DNA of 64,000 nucleotides from Pseudaminobacter soli (ex Li et al. 2025) (GCF_029892515.1 NZ_JARXVF010000004.1:124001-188000); one strand, 5' to 3'; positions 52,977-62,148 are shown, counted from the first letter of the stretch. Made by a program: numbers and translations. The notes: generated by a model not told the origin, from the sequence alone.

Positions 52977-54756
52977 GGGCATGGAGGGACGGGATCGCCT
53001 GCGGTTTCGGCGGGTACGCTTCGCAGCGGCCTTGAAACCGTCGCATAACGCCGGCCCGCTCCTCGTTCACGACCACGACCGCAAGGCTTGGCTGCGGCGC
53101 ATCGCCGTCGACGCGGGGGATCGCGTGGACATGCCCTATCCAACGGTTCCGGCAGGCCGGCTTTCCCTTCGCAGTTGGGTCGCGCGCTGGCCTCTCTCTC
53201 GCTCCCGTGCAGCGGTGCTGGCGGATGCGGTGCTTGCCGGCTTTCCGATCATGACGCTGCTCCTGCCCTATCTGCTGTTGCAGGCCCCGAATGACCTCAT
53301 CCGAGCTGGTCTCATCGTTGCCGCCACCTGCCTGTTTTCGGCGTCCTCCCCCGCCCGTCAGCGACTGGAACGCGACGAAAGCGTCCGCATTCACGCTCGC
53401 TTCTGGGACCGGATCATCGAATCCACGCTCCCCGCTGCCGATCCCGACGATACGAGCGACGATTCCCTGCAGCGGGCCTTCCTGCTCCGACGCGGCCTGG
53501 AAGGCGTGCTCACCCTTGCCGCCGAAGGCAGGAATCTGTTTGCCCCCGCCGCGGTGACCATTGCCGCGGCGGTCTTGATCGTTTCATTGCCGGACACGAC
53601 GCTCCACGCACTACTGGCGATCATCCTTCCGCTTGCACTAAGCTTCACCTTCTTGCTGGGTGGACGTCAGCTCGCATTGAGCAACCGCGTCGCCTTCAGC
53701 CGGCATCGCGTAACGAGACTTGAAATTCGACTGGCGCGGGCGATGCCGAACCTTCGGCAACTGGGGCTTGCGCCACAACGCCTTTTCGAGCTGGTAACCC
53801 GGCAGCAAGAAACCGCGGAACACCGGCGCGCGTTGCGCATGCTGGGCGCCGCTGCTGGGGCTGCTCCCTTCTGGCTCACCGCAGCGAGTTTGGCGATGGT
53901 TCTTGCCATGCGCCAACCCCTCGATGCCGCCGGGCTTGCTGGGTTGCTTCTGCTGGTGCCGGCCACCTATTGCGCGGCCGATATTGGCCAGCGCCTCGCC
54001 CAACTGCTCGACGCATGGCGGCGGACCGGGGCAATACGGCCATTGCTGCTCGACCGGCCGTGCCCTACCGCGGAAGAATGCCCGGTCGCTCGCATCCGGA
54101 CCGTCCGGCTGGACGACATCCATTTCCACCACGACCCGGCCTCCACCTCCCTCTTCACTGCCTTCTCGCTCGCGATTTCCTGCGGCGAAGTCGTGGCCCT
54201 CACAGGGCCTTCCGGCAGCGGGAAATCGACGCTCATGGCTATACTGATGGGGCTAAAGACCCCGCAAGCCGGGCGCATCGCTGTCAATGGCCAGTGGCGT
54301 GACTGGCCGGCGCTCTCTACCTATCGCACCCGCATCGCCGGCATATTCCAGGACACGCCCATCGGCTTCGTCACCATTCGCGGCATCATCAGCCAGAACG
54401 CACCCATGGCTCGGGAAGCGGACGTCCTCCAGGCCGCGGCCGATGCGGGCCTTGCCCAGGCAATCGCTACCCTCCCCATGGGCTTGCAGACGCTAGTTGT
54501 GGAAGGCGGCTTTCCGCAGAGCATCGGCCAGCAATTGCTGATCGCGCGCGCACTCGCCCAGGCGCCAGACCTCCTCGTCCTCGACGAGACCTTTTCCAAC
54601 CTAGACCAGGATGTCGTTGCGGGCATCCTCGCAGCGGTGCGCAGGCGCGGCATCGCCCTCCTCTTTGCCACGCATCGGGCGGACCTGGCCTTGCTGGCGG
54701 ATCGAACTGTCAACCTCGACCCAACTTCGAAGGAGTTGCGATGCCCGAGCACATGA
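52966..54756 (+). CDS. ABC transporter half with degenerate signature motif
   Basis: 596-residue partner of the C39-ABC protein, overlapping it by 11 nt, with GGAG 6 nt before the ATG. The first ~70 residues are polar and unrecognised, six helices follow (about 80-350), then an ATPase with intact Walker A GPSGSGKST (about 417), Walker B LLVLDETFSN and H-loop ATHR, but the signature reads QSIGQQ instead of LSGGQ. Together with the previous protein it yields one complete and one dead ATP site, as in known asymmetric heterodimeric exporters. Confidence 0.82.
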   Translation: MRPEGMEGRDRLRFRRVRFAAALKPSHNAGPLLVHDHDRKAWLRRIAVDAGDRVDMPYPTVPAGRLSLRSWVARWPLSRSRAAVLADAVLAGFPIMTLLLPYLLLQAPNDLIRAGLIVAATCLFSASSPARQRLERDESVRIHARFWDRIIESTLPAADPDDTSDDSLQRAFLLRRGLEGVLTLAAEGRNLFAPAAVTIAAAVLIVSLPDTTLHALLAIILPLALSFTFLLGGRQLALSNRVAFSRHRVTRLEIRLARAMPNLRQLGLAPQRLFELVTRQQETAEHRRALRMLGAAAGAAPFWLTAASLAMVLAMRQPLDAAGLAGLLLLVPATYCAADIGQRLAQLLDAWRRTGAIRPLLLDRPCPTAEECPVARIRTVRLDDIHFHHDPASTSLFTAFSLAISCGEVVALTGPSGSGKSTLMAILMGLKTPQAGRIAVNGQWRDWPALSTYRTRIAGIFQDTPIGFVTIRGIISQNAPMAREADVLQAAADAGLAQAIATLPMGLQTLVVEGGFPQSIGQQLLIARALAQAPDLLVLDETFSNLDQDVVAGILAAVRRRGIALLFATHRADLALLADRTVNLDPTSKELRCPST

Positions 54757-56978
54757 CCTCGCCTCAATCCGCCGACGCATCTGCAAGCACTACCGGGTTT
54801 CCCCTGTTGACCCGCAACTCCTTGCACGCCGCCATGTTCGGGCTGATCGCCGGCATCGATGGCCTCGGCACCAGCGTCGCCTTCGCGGCCCTCATCTTCT
54901 CCGGTGGCCTGTCGCAAGGTTTTGGCACCGGGGTCAGCGTCATGCTGCTCAGTTCCGTCATTCTCGCGGTATACGTCTCGCTTCGCAGCCGCTATGCGAC
55001 CAGCGTCGCCCAGGTACAGGAAACCACGATCGCGATCCTTGCCTCCGCCGTCACAGCTGCGACCGGCGCGATGGCCGCCGCGAACGCCGACGAGAAGGTC
55101 AGCACGGCCTTCGCCATCCTCGGTGCGAGCACCTTGGCGACGGGGGTCTTCTGCTATCTGTCGGGCCGATTTCGCCTTGGTGCCCTCGTGCGCTTCCTTC
55201 CCTATCCCGTCGTTGCGGGCTTCCTCGCCGGTTCTGGCTGGCTGCTGCTCGAAGGTGCCCTGATGATGGTCACCAACGCCGATACACCGTTCGACATGGC
55301 GCAATCATTCCGCGATCCCGCCGTTCTCGGCCTTATGCTGCCGTCCATCCTTTTCGCGCTGGCCATGGCCGCCAGCGTGCGCCTCTCGCCGAGCCCGCTT
55401 GCCCCGCCCATCCTCATGCTCGTTTCGATTGCCTTGTTCTATCTCTGCCTGTGGGCAGCCGATCTACCGGTCGAAACGGCGCGTGCATCGGGCTGGCTGC
55501 CCGATCTTTCGGGTCCCGGCGGACTGCAGCTGCCCTCCCCGCTCGCGATCATCAGAGAGGCCGATTGGATGGCGGTACTTTCCGTCCTGCCGATGCTTGT
55601 CTCGGTTCCGCTGATCGCCATGGCCGGGCTGCTGCTCAACACGAGCGCGCTGGAACTGGCGGCGGGCCGCGACATAGATGCGAATGCTGAGCTGAAGACA
55701 ACCGGGCAGGCCAACATCGTGGTCGGTCTTCTCGGCGGAGCCTCGGGCTTCACCGGCCTCAGCATCACCCTGCTCGCCCGCAGGCTCGGCGTTACCGGCC
55801 GCTCGACTGGCATCGCCACCGCCGCGGTGATGGCTATGGCCCTGCCCTTCGCCACCGCACTCGCCGCAGGCGTCCCGCTCTTGCTTGCCGCAGGACTTAT
55901 GATGATGCTGGGCGGAGAATTGCTGTATGACTGGGCCCTTGCCACGCGAAGGACCCTACCACGCCTCGAATGGGCGGTGGTGCTTGCGATCGTGCTGTCC
56001 ATGATGGCCTTCGGTTTCATGACCGGCATGGCTGCCGGACTGATCTGCTCTGTCGTCACCTTCGTCTTCAACTATGCGCGCCTACCCGTCATCCGCCTCG
56101 CCGCAAGCGGCCACAACCGACGCAGCAGCAACGACCGTTCCGCTGCCGCAAGCCATCTGCTCAATGAAAATGGCCACCGGATCCATATCCTGGAGCTTCA
56201 GAACTACCTTTTCTTCGGCACAATGGAGCAGATCGTCGGCGCTGTGCGGCGACGGTTTGCAGAGGGCGGCGCACCGCGTTTCCTGATCCTCGATTTCCGC
56301 AATGTCAGCGGCGCGGACTCCGCCGCCGTCGCGGGCTTCTCGAAGATCTTCAACATGGCGGCCGTCGAACGGGTTGAAATCACGCTGTCAGCCCTGCCGC
56401 CGGCCGTCAGGCATCTTCTGAAACCCGCGATTGAGGACAGCTGCCACTGCGGAGCCATTTCCGTTGCCGTCGATCTCGACCATGCGCTCGAGGCTTGCGA
56501 GGAGCAGTTGCTCGGGGCAAGCAAAAGCACCCACGAGCCCGAAGACATCGCGCTGCAACTCGGGCGGGCGCTAGGGCCGCACCCTCGGCTGGCTGACCTC
56601 GTGTCTGTTATGGAGCGCGTGGAGTGCCGTGCTGGTGAGAAATTTATCAGCGCCGGCGAGGAAGCCGACGACATTTTCGTTGTCGGCTCCGGCAGCGTCA
56701 AAGTCCAGGTCACGCTTGCCAATGGCCGCCCGCTGCGACTGCGTGGCATGACGGCCGGCGCCGTGCTGGGCGAGGTCGCCTTCTATTTGGGCGGCGCCCG
56801 TACCGCCGATGTCATCGTCGAACGGCACGCGACCTTGTTCAAGTTGACGCGCTACGTTCTGGAGAAACTGGAAACGCAAGATCCCGAACTCGCCGTCCTG
56901 GCACACCGCCTCTTCGCCCGCGCCCTCGCCGAACGCCTGACGATCGCAAACCGTCTGACCATGCTCGTGAACGGCTGA
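54741..56978 (+). CDS. SulP-family transporter with STAS and cNMP-binding domains
   Basis: 745-residue fusion. Residues ~25-450 are a SulP/SLC26 anion transporter membrane domain (FGLIAGIDGLGTSVAFAALIFSGGL start, about 11-14 helices), ~475-585 a STAS domain (ILELQNYLFFGTMEQI, FLILDFRNVSGADSAAVAGF), and ~615-735 a cyclic-nucleotide-binding domain (FISAGEEADDIFVVGSGSVKVQV, LGEVAFYLGGARTADVI) that retains the phosphate-contacting Arg. cAMP from the CHASE2 cyclase could gate it. Overlaps the ABC gene by 16 nt with AAGGAG before the ATG. Substrate anion unknown. Confidence 0.87.
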   Translation: MPEHMTSPQSADASASTTGFPLLTRNSLHAAMFGLIAGIDGLGTSVAFAALIFSGGLSQGFGTGVSVMLLSSVILAVYVSLRSRYATSVAQVQETTIAILASAVTAATGAMAAANADEKVSTAFAILGASTLATGVFCYLSGRFRLGALVRFLPYPVVAGFLAGSGWLLLEGALMMVTNADTPFDMAQSFRDPAVLGLMLPSILFALAMAASVRLSPSPLAPPILMLVSIALFYLCLWAADLPVETARASGWLPDLSGPGGLQLPSPLAIIREADWMAVLSVLPMLVSVPLIAMAGLLLNTSALELAAGRDIDANAELKTTGQANIVVGLLGGASGFTGLSITLLARRLGVTGRSTGIATAAVMAMALPFATALAAGVPLLLAAGLMMMLGGELLYDWALATRRTLPRLEWAVVLAIVLSMMAFGFMTGMAAGLICSVVTFVFNYARLPVIRLAASGHNRRSSNDRSAAASHLLNENGHRIHILELQNYLFFGTMEQIVGAVRRRFAEGGAPRFLILDFRNVSGADSAAVAGFSKIFNMAAVERVEITLSALPPAVRHLLKPAIEDSCHCGAISVAVDLDHALEACEEQLLGASKSTHEPEDIALQLGRALGPHPRLADLVSVMERVECRAGEKFISAGEEADDIFVVGSGSVKVQVTLANGRPLRLRGMTAGAVLGEVAFYLGGARTADVIVERHATLFKLTRYVLEKLETQDPELAVLAHRLFARALAERLTIANRLTMLVNG

Positions 56979-57237
56979 ACGGCCGGGCATTTCCGGGGTC
57001 TCGCCTTCCATTTCTCAGGAAGATCAGCAAGTAGAGGCGAGAAATATCTGTGTTCAGCCTCGGTCGAAAAACTCAGCTATCGCCATACACCTACATCGCC
57101 TTCACGCGGCACCTTGGAATGCCATTACCGGAACGAGCCCTCAGGCCAAAAGTGTTTACCTAACATCACCGCTTCTATCGGAGACTTATGGAAATCGCGG
57201 CGATTTTGTCGTCCCTGCGTTCCGTTCCGGCATGAGA

Positions 57238-57498
57238 TCAGGCGCGAGTGTCCTCGTCGAGAAGAACGCGGGCCTCCTGTGCGGCTTCGATGAATGCCCT
57301 CCGAGCGACGCTGGGAGGCTTCTGGCCCTTGAGGACCTCAAGGCAAGCTCTCATGGCCGCTTGCCTTTTTTCATTGTGGGTAGACGGCCAAGCGCGCAGC
57401 AGAATTTTGGCGGCATCTTCCGTGCCGCACACAATGCGGTCGCGATCAATTCGACCAATTTGAATGCGCACTGGTTTGTGGAAACGCCTCATCCCCAT
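57238..57498 (-). CDS. DUF982-type small protein
   Basis: 86-residue protein with the pattern of DUF982 proteins, which occur in many copies in rhizobia: a beta start (VRIQIGRIDRDRIVCGTEDAAKILL), a WP motif, and a helical end (AMRACLEVLKGQKPPSVARRAFIEAAQEARV). The function is not known. Not linked to the genes around it by overlap; the 260 nt on its left and the decayed stretch on its right hold nothing convincing. Confidence 0.7.
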   Translation of the reverse strand: MGMRRFHKPVRIQIGRIDRDRIVCGTEDAAKILLRAWPSTHNEKRQAAMRACLEVLKGQKPPSVARRAFIEAAQEARVLLDEDTRA

Positions 57499-58518
57499 GC
57501 ACGGTGCTCCGTATCCAACAATGCCCGTGGTCAGGATCGGTCACCCTTGAGTTGCGGACAAGGCTTCACCGCACGCAAATCCACAGGAATTGCCCTCATC
57601 TGGAGACCATAGCCGGCGGCAGGGAGGCTGCTCTGACCTATCGCGGCCAGCGGCCTGGTGGAGCCCCGTTAATCTATCCATCTCTGGGGGTCGTCTTGGA
57701 CAGCTCGCACCGCCGGCGAGGATCGTGGCAACAGATCAGGATCAGGTAGTCTGGTGTGGCCGCGCCATGGCATGGCGGATATGCCGGACAAGTTCACGCG
57801 CCGCCGGGCTCAGCGGACGATCCGGGCCGAAACCGCAAGATCGGTCCGGACCGTCGCCATGGTCGCGTCGAGCGTGCCGTTCTCGAAGACCGTCCGCCAT
57901 GCCAGACCTGGCTTGCCGCCGTCACGTTGCGGTGTTCAGCCGCCGCTGCGATGAAGGCGCAGGGCCCCAGACCTCTGGGGTTCATTGCCGGCGTCTGGAT
58001 GCTTTGGCACAATCCAAAGGGCTGGGCCATAACGGTCAGCGCAGCGGCTTCGTTTGCCTCGCTCGCGGACAAACCCGTTCAACTCGGACTATTGCTCGCT
58101 GCGACATTCGGCATTTTCGCGATTGTCTCGCTGTCCACGTGGTGCGTTACCGGGCTGATGCTCTCGCAGCTCCTACGCACCGATGGGCAATGGCGAGCGC
58201 TCAACTTTTCGTTGGGCCCTTGCTTGCGGCATCCATCGTGCCGATCTGGCTCTAGTCAAGGAAAAGCGCGCCCGTCATCTTCCATATACCTCCCTGGCGG
58301 GCAGCATCGGTCCGGTTGCCAACCGGCGGCATAGGGAAGCGCGAACATGTACAGACCGCTGAACAGGAGCAAGAAGAGCGGAAGCAGCGGCGAGCAGGAT
58401 CGGCCATACCACCCGAGGGAGCGACCGTCGCCGGAGCGTAGTTCCAACCGTGTGACCGGAGCGCCTGATTTGCGGTGTGTGTGACCGGACAGCGAAATGG
58501 CGCTGCCCGGCCGCTTCT
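57499..58518. other. Decayed gene stretch
   Basis: About 1 kb with only broken coding signal. It holds a LysE-type fragment (57950-58255) and, on the minus strand at 58256-58447, a 63-codon open stretch with one hydrophobic helix (LLPLFLLLFSGLYMFALPYA), possibly the end of a DUF423-like membrane protein; that assignment is a guess. It suggests relaxed selection or an insertion/deletion hot spot. Confidence 0.4.
57950..58255 (+). pseudogene. LysE/RhtB-type exporter remnant
   Basis: Translation gives LGFIAGVWMLWHNPKGWAI, then LGLLLAATFGIFAIVSLSTWCVTG and RTDGQWRALNFS, which match the C-terminal half of LysE/RhtB amino-acid exporters (the NPKGW/NPKAW motif is diagnostic). A frameshift near 58205-58215 moves the last part (GPLLAASIVPIWL, stop at 58255) to another frame. 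The N-terminal half is not found. The gene is non-functional. Confidence 0.65.
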
Positions 58519-58971
58519 TCAGCCGTTCAATCGCAAATGTGCGTTCTCGAACGGCAAGCCTTCATCGTCAGTCGATCTTCGCGACACCTCGAGGAAACCA
58601 AGCGCCGTGTAGAACCGGACGGCTTGTTGGTTCTGGGTGTAAACCTCCAGTGAAAGCTCACCCTTCCGGACCATTGCGTGGGCAATCAGCTTGCGTCCTA
58701 TTCCCTGCCCTTGCAGGTCCGGGGCGACAAAAATCGCCCCGATGAACGTGTCCAGCAAGCTAATGAAGCCAACAGGTTCACCCATGCGGCAGGCCACCCA
58801 GGTCTCGGCATTGGGCAGGTATTTCTCCTCAATCAACTGCCGCTGCTCGATGAGCCGCCGCTCGCCGATGAAAGGATGAGCCATAAGGGAAGCGTCGAGC
58901 CAGATGCCCGACAGTTTTTCGGTGTCCGTCGCCACTTCAAAGGGCCGGATCACCACATTCTGGTTCTTCAT
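58519..58971 (-). CDS. GNAT-family N-acetyltransferase
   Basis: 150-residue single-domain acetyltransferase. The acetyl-CoA motif is FVAPDLQGQGIGRKLIAHA and the C-terminal NQQAVRFYTALGF segment is typical of the family. ATG at 58971 (MKNQNVVIRPFE) is preferred over 58998 by family length. The substrate is unknown (small molecule or protein). Stands alone. Confidence 0.83.
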   Translation of the reverse strand: MKNQNVVIRPFEVATDTEKLSGIWLDASLMAHPFIGERRLIEQRQLIEEKYLPNAETWVACRMGEPVGFISLLDTFIGAIFVAPDLQGQGIGRKLIAHAMVRKGELSLEVYTQNQQAVRFYTALGFLEVSRRSTDDEGLPFENAHLRLNG

Positions 58972-59304
58972 GAGAACTCCGCAGAATAAGTCATGCAAAG
59001 AGGATCAGCACCTTCATGGTGCCGAGCGATACCGCTACACGCGGTTCAATCGAAGCCTCTGCGCATAAATCTCCTTCTGCAGATATGTGGCATCTAGGCC
59101 CTTCGGATCATGGCGTCAATGGCGGCTTTGGGCCGGAAGCAGTCAGTCCGCTTTTGGAACATATTTGGCTGAAGCGGACATTCGCCAAACGATCCCTTGC
59201 GAATGCGCCTCTAGCCGTCGCCAATCGAACGAATGACCCGCGCCGGCTTTCCTTCGACCAGATACATCCCGGCAGAGCAGTGCGCGGAGATCACCTGTTT
59301 GCCG
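58972..59304. other. Non-coding gap
   Basis: About 330 nt between a GNAT gene and the end of the cyclodeaminase gene. On the minus strand a short open stretch (about 59211-59335) reads VTWIDDGKQVISAHCSAGMY, which looks protein-like but has no start of its own and could not be named. Otherwise nothing is seen; the GNAT promoter should be here. Confidence 0.35.
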
Positions 59305-60282
59305 TCATCTATCCAGGTCACGTCGACACTGCATTTTTTCGAGCACCAGCGACGCCATGGCGACATCTTGCGCCGCAATCCCTGTGAGATCCGTGATCGT
59401 GACCTCGTCGGCAGACAAGCGCCCTTTGGCTCGACCAGCAAGAATATCTCCAAGGAGGACGACGTCGGAGGCAACCAGCAATCTCTCCCGGAGCGCGTGT
59501 GACGTTTCGCCATGGTGCAAACACTGCTCGCGATCATCCACCGCAATGACGCTCGCTCTGGCGAACAGCGAGGGCTCAAGCTCCTGCTTGCCCGGACTAT
59601 CCGCCCCCACCGCCACGATGTGAGTTCCGGCCTGTACCGCCTGGGTCGGCACAACCGCACTTGCTGAAGGGGTGCACGTAACGATCAGACGCGTCTCCGC
59701 GCAAAGTTCCTGTATGGATGCGACCGCCACGGCAGTCAGGCCCTTGGCGCATAAGGCAGACGCAAGGGCTTCCGCACGATCAGCCGACCGGCCCCAGACG
59801 ACAATGCGCTCCATGTTGAGGTGCTCGGCAATCCACTCGGCCTGTAGTTGGGCTTGATGGCCGGTTCCAACTATGCCCAACGTGCAAGCGCCCGGCGGTG
59901 CGCCGGCCGCAGCCGCGAGCGCGCCGGCGGCGGCTGTCCGCCAACTCGTCAGCCAGCCGGCGTCTCGCAGCAATGCCACCGGGGTTCCGGTGTGCGTATC
60001 GAATACCATTGTCACGCCGTCATTGACGGGCAAACCGCGCGACGGGTTCGCATAGAAGCCAGTCGCGACTTTCACTGCAAAATAGCGATCTCCGCGGAAG
60101 TATCCTGTCTTGATATGGCAATCTCCCTGCGCCTCGGGAAATTCCAATTGCACAGGTGGCGGCGAAACGGTTTTTCCTTGCGCGTGGCGGATCAAGGCGT
60201 CTTGCACCGCCTTCGTGATTTCCGATGGATCGCAAAGAGGAACAATATCCTCCAAGGTGAGGATAGGAAAACCCGTCGCCAT
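59305..60282 (-). CDS. Ornithine cyclodeaminase/mu-crystallin family protein
   Basis: 325-residue NAD(P)-dependent enzyme of the family of ornithine cyclodeaminase, alanine dehydrogenase and ketimine reductase. Substrate-side motifs are HIKTGYFRGDRYFAVKVATGFY, TGTPVALLRDAGWLTSWRTAAAGALA; the Rossmann motif is GIVGTGHQAQLQAEWIA; the end TDLTGIAAQDVAMASLV is usual. The ATG at 60282 overlaps the aminotransferase stop by one base, so longer open sequence upstream is spurious. With the aminotransferase and a DauR-type regulator it probably degrades a basic or D-amino acid. Confidence 0.85.
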   Translation of the reverse strand: MATGFPILTLEDIVPLCDPSEITKAVQDALIRHAQGKTVSPPPVQLEFPEAQGDCHIKTGYFRGDRYFAVKVATGFYANPSRGLPVNDGVTMVFDTHTGTPVALLRDAGWLTSWRTAAAGALAAAAGAPPGACTLGIVGTGHQAQLQAEWIAEHLNMERIVVWGRSADRAEALASALCAKGLTAVAVASIQELCAETRLIVTCTPSASAVVPTQAVQAGTHIVAVGADSPGKQELEPSLFARASVIAVDDREQCLHHGETSHALRERLLVASDVVLLGDILAGRAKGRLSADEVTITDLTGIAAQDVAMASLVLEKMQCRRDLDR

Positions 60283-61415
60283 TATTGGTTCCTGAACAGA
60301 TGGTTGCGGAACGCAGCAAGCCCCTCGGCCAGGTTGGCTCTGCCGAACCCGATGCGGAATCGGTCGGTTGGCACCTGTCCGAGGTCCGATTTGTAGATGC
60401 CTGATGGCAGCAACAGCACGCCAGCCTGCTCGACCAGGTCGGTAGTGAATTCGTCCACCGAGCCCTCTCCAACGTAGCGAGGATAGCCAACGCATCCGCC
60501 ATCGGGTTCGCGCCATTCAAACAAGGCCGGAAACTCGTCGAAGAACTCCTTGAGCAGAACGAGGTTCGAGCGCACCAGCATATTGTTGCGCGCCAGGATC
60601 TGCTCCCGGTTGCGTAGCGCGATGATGGCAAGCCGTTCGCTCGGTGCGGAGTTGCAGATCGACAAATAGTGCTTCATCCGCTCCATCTTGCCGAGCAAGC
60701 GCTCGTCGGTGGTAGCGATCCAGCCGATCCGTAGACCGGGAAGGCCGTAGGCCTTCGACATGACATTCAACGACAGCCCCCGTTCGTAAAGATCGGCGAC
60801 TTGAGGCAATTGGCGTTCGGGTTTGGGGCCAAGTGAGCGATACACTTCATCGCTGAACAGCCAAATCCCGTGGCGTCGGCAAAGATCGATCAGGCCCTCC
60901 AACGTTTCCCTGGCAATGATCTTTCCGGTCGGATTGTGTGGGAAGTTGATATGAATGAGCTTCGTATTCGGGCGAATGGCCGCCGCTATCCTATCAAGGT
61001 CCAGATCCCAATCATTGTCGGGATCAAGGCCCACGCCGCTCACATCGCATATGGCCAGCGGGATTGTCTCGGCGGCTTGATAGTTTGGTGTCACGACTAT
61101 CGCGTGATCGGTCTTTTCGAGCAGCACGTGATTGGCAATGTAGATGCCTTCCTCGGCCCCGGCGAAGCAGAGTATGTTCTTGGCGCTCTGCCTTTGATAG
61201 GTTTCAGCGATCGCCTCGCGCAGTTCGGGCGCGCCGTGCGTCTCCGTATAACCGAGCCAAAGATTTTCGAACGCGCCACGCTCTGCTTCCGTCGCCATCG
61301 CCAGCAATTCCTTCAGCGAAAGGCTCTGTGCATCGGAGGCCGTCAGATGATGCCGGGCTTTGAATTCCCAGCGGGAAAAGTGGGTTTCGAGCTTGAAGTC
61401 GGGAAGACTTGGCAT
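60282..61415 (-). CDS. Class I/II PLP-dependent aminotransferase
   Basis: 377-residue fold-type I aminotransferase. Visible are GAEEGIYIANHVLL, the INFPHNPTGKI segment, SDEVYRSL, the PLP Lys in NVMSKAYGLPGLRIGW, and the carboxylate Arg near DRFRIGFGRANL. ATG at 61415 has AGAGGA about 8 nt upstream and is preferred over 61445. It is the first gene of the pair with the cyclodeaminase, 67 nt after the DauR-type gene. Substrate amino acid is not determined. Confidence 0.87.
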   Translation of the reverse strand: MPSLPDFKLETHFSRWEFKARHHLTASDAQSLSLKELLAMATEAERGAFENLWLGYTETHGAPELREAIAETYQRQSAKNILCFAGAEEGIYIANHVLLEKTDHAIVVTPNYQAAETIPLAICDVSGVGLDPDNDWDLDLDRIAAAIRPNTKLIHINFPHNPTGKIIARETLEGLIDLCRRHGIWLFSDEVYRSLGPKPERQLPQVADLYERGLSLNVMSKAYGLPGLRIGWIATTDERLLGKMERMKHYLSICNSAPSERLAIIALRNREQILARNNMLVRSNLVLLKEFFDEFPALFEWREPDGGCVGYPRYVGEGSVDEFTTDLVEQAGVLLLPSGIYKSDLGQVPTDRFRIGFGRANLAEGLAAFRNHLFRNQ

Positions 61416-61482
61416 CGTTGTGGTCCTCTCATCAGCGGCTTTCAAGCGCGGCTGTTAATTGTTGTGATTGACGGCAGTCGAG

Positions 61483-62103
61483 CTAAGGCCGAGGCGCCCG
61501 AACGGTCTTCAGCGTTTTGTAGAGCGTTGCGCGCGACAGGTTCAGGACCCTGGCAATATAGGGAACGGCGTTTCGGATCTCGAAGAGGCCACGAGCATCG
61601 AGAAGCGCCGCGAGGCTCGCCCGATGCTCCGCCGTCATCGAGTTCAGCGACAGGCGGTGATCTGAGAGAAACTGTCCGACGATGTCGTTGACCTCTTCCT
61701 GCCAGTCCGTTTCGAAAAGAACGGATGGTTTTGCCTCGGTGTCGGCAAAACACAGGAAATCACGCGACAAGGTCCGCATGGCCTCAAAGACCGATACGTC
61801 CAGGTTGATGCAGAACAGCCCTATCGGGAAACCGGAGCGGTCGGAGATCGCCGCGGAAACGGAGCGCATTTTTCGGCCGTCGAAGTTTGTTTTCGCATAA
61901 GGACCGAAGATTCGGCGATTAGACGAAACGACGTCTTCGATTTCCGTCAGCGACGGATCACCTGGCTGACGAAGCGAGAGCCCACCTGACATATGAAATA
62001 TCGTGCCGCGCTCCAGGTCGTGCAGCACGACCTCCGCATGGGGTTTGAGCAACAAGGCAAGCGCGTCTGCAATCGCGACATAGGATTCAAGTGCGTGGGG
62101 CAT
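61483..62103 (-). CDS. DauR/YheO-type regulator (PAS_6 + HTH)
   Basis: 206-residue regulator. An N-terminal YheO-like PAS domain (ALALLLKPHAEVVLHDLERG, AISDRSGFPIGLFCINLDVS) is followed by a C-terminal HTH (GLFEIRNAVPYIARVLNLSRATLYKTLK). The same architecture is found in DauR, the repressor of D-arginine catabolism. The ATG at 62103 is preferred; an in-frame TTG at 62148 falls within the operator-like palindrome. It presumably controls the aminotransferase/cyclodeaminase genes downstream on the same strand and itself. Confidence 0.83.
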   Translation of the reverse strand: MPHALESYVAIADALALLLKPHAEVVLHDLERGTIFHMSGGLSLRQPGDPSLTEIEDVVSSNRRIFGPYAKTNFDGRKMRSVSAAISDRSGFPIGLFCINLDVSVFEAMRTLSRDFLCFADTEAKPSVLFETDWQEEVNDIVGQFLSDHRLSLNSMTAEHRASLAALLDARGLFEIRNAVPYIARVLNLSRATLYKTLKTVRAPRP

Positions 62104-62131
62104 AAGGCGCTTATCGCGCGCTAGAGACAAT

Positions 62132-62148
62132 TTGTCAATATTTGACAA
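62132..62148. promoter_or_regulatory. Palindromic operator of the DauR-type regulator
   Basis: TTGTCAA and TTGACAA form a perfect 7-bp inverted repeat around TAT. The flanks continue the pattern (GACAAT before, TTCGTC after), giving overlapping half-sites. It lies 29-45 nt upstream of the regulator ATG, in the gap shared with the divergent metallo-beta-lactamase-fold gene, so autoregulation is likely. Confidence 0.65.

Noticed and set aside
59211-59335. Protein-like minus-strand fragment after the cyclodeaminase (VTWIDDGKQVISAHC)
   Set aside because: No start codon of its own and no secure family match; possibly a thioesterase remnant but too short to call.
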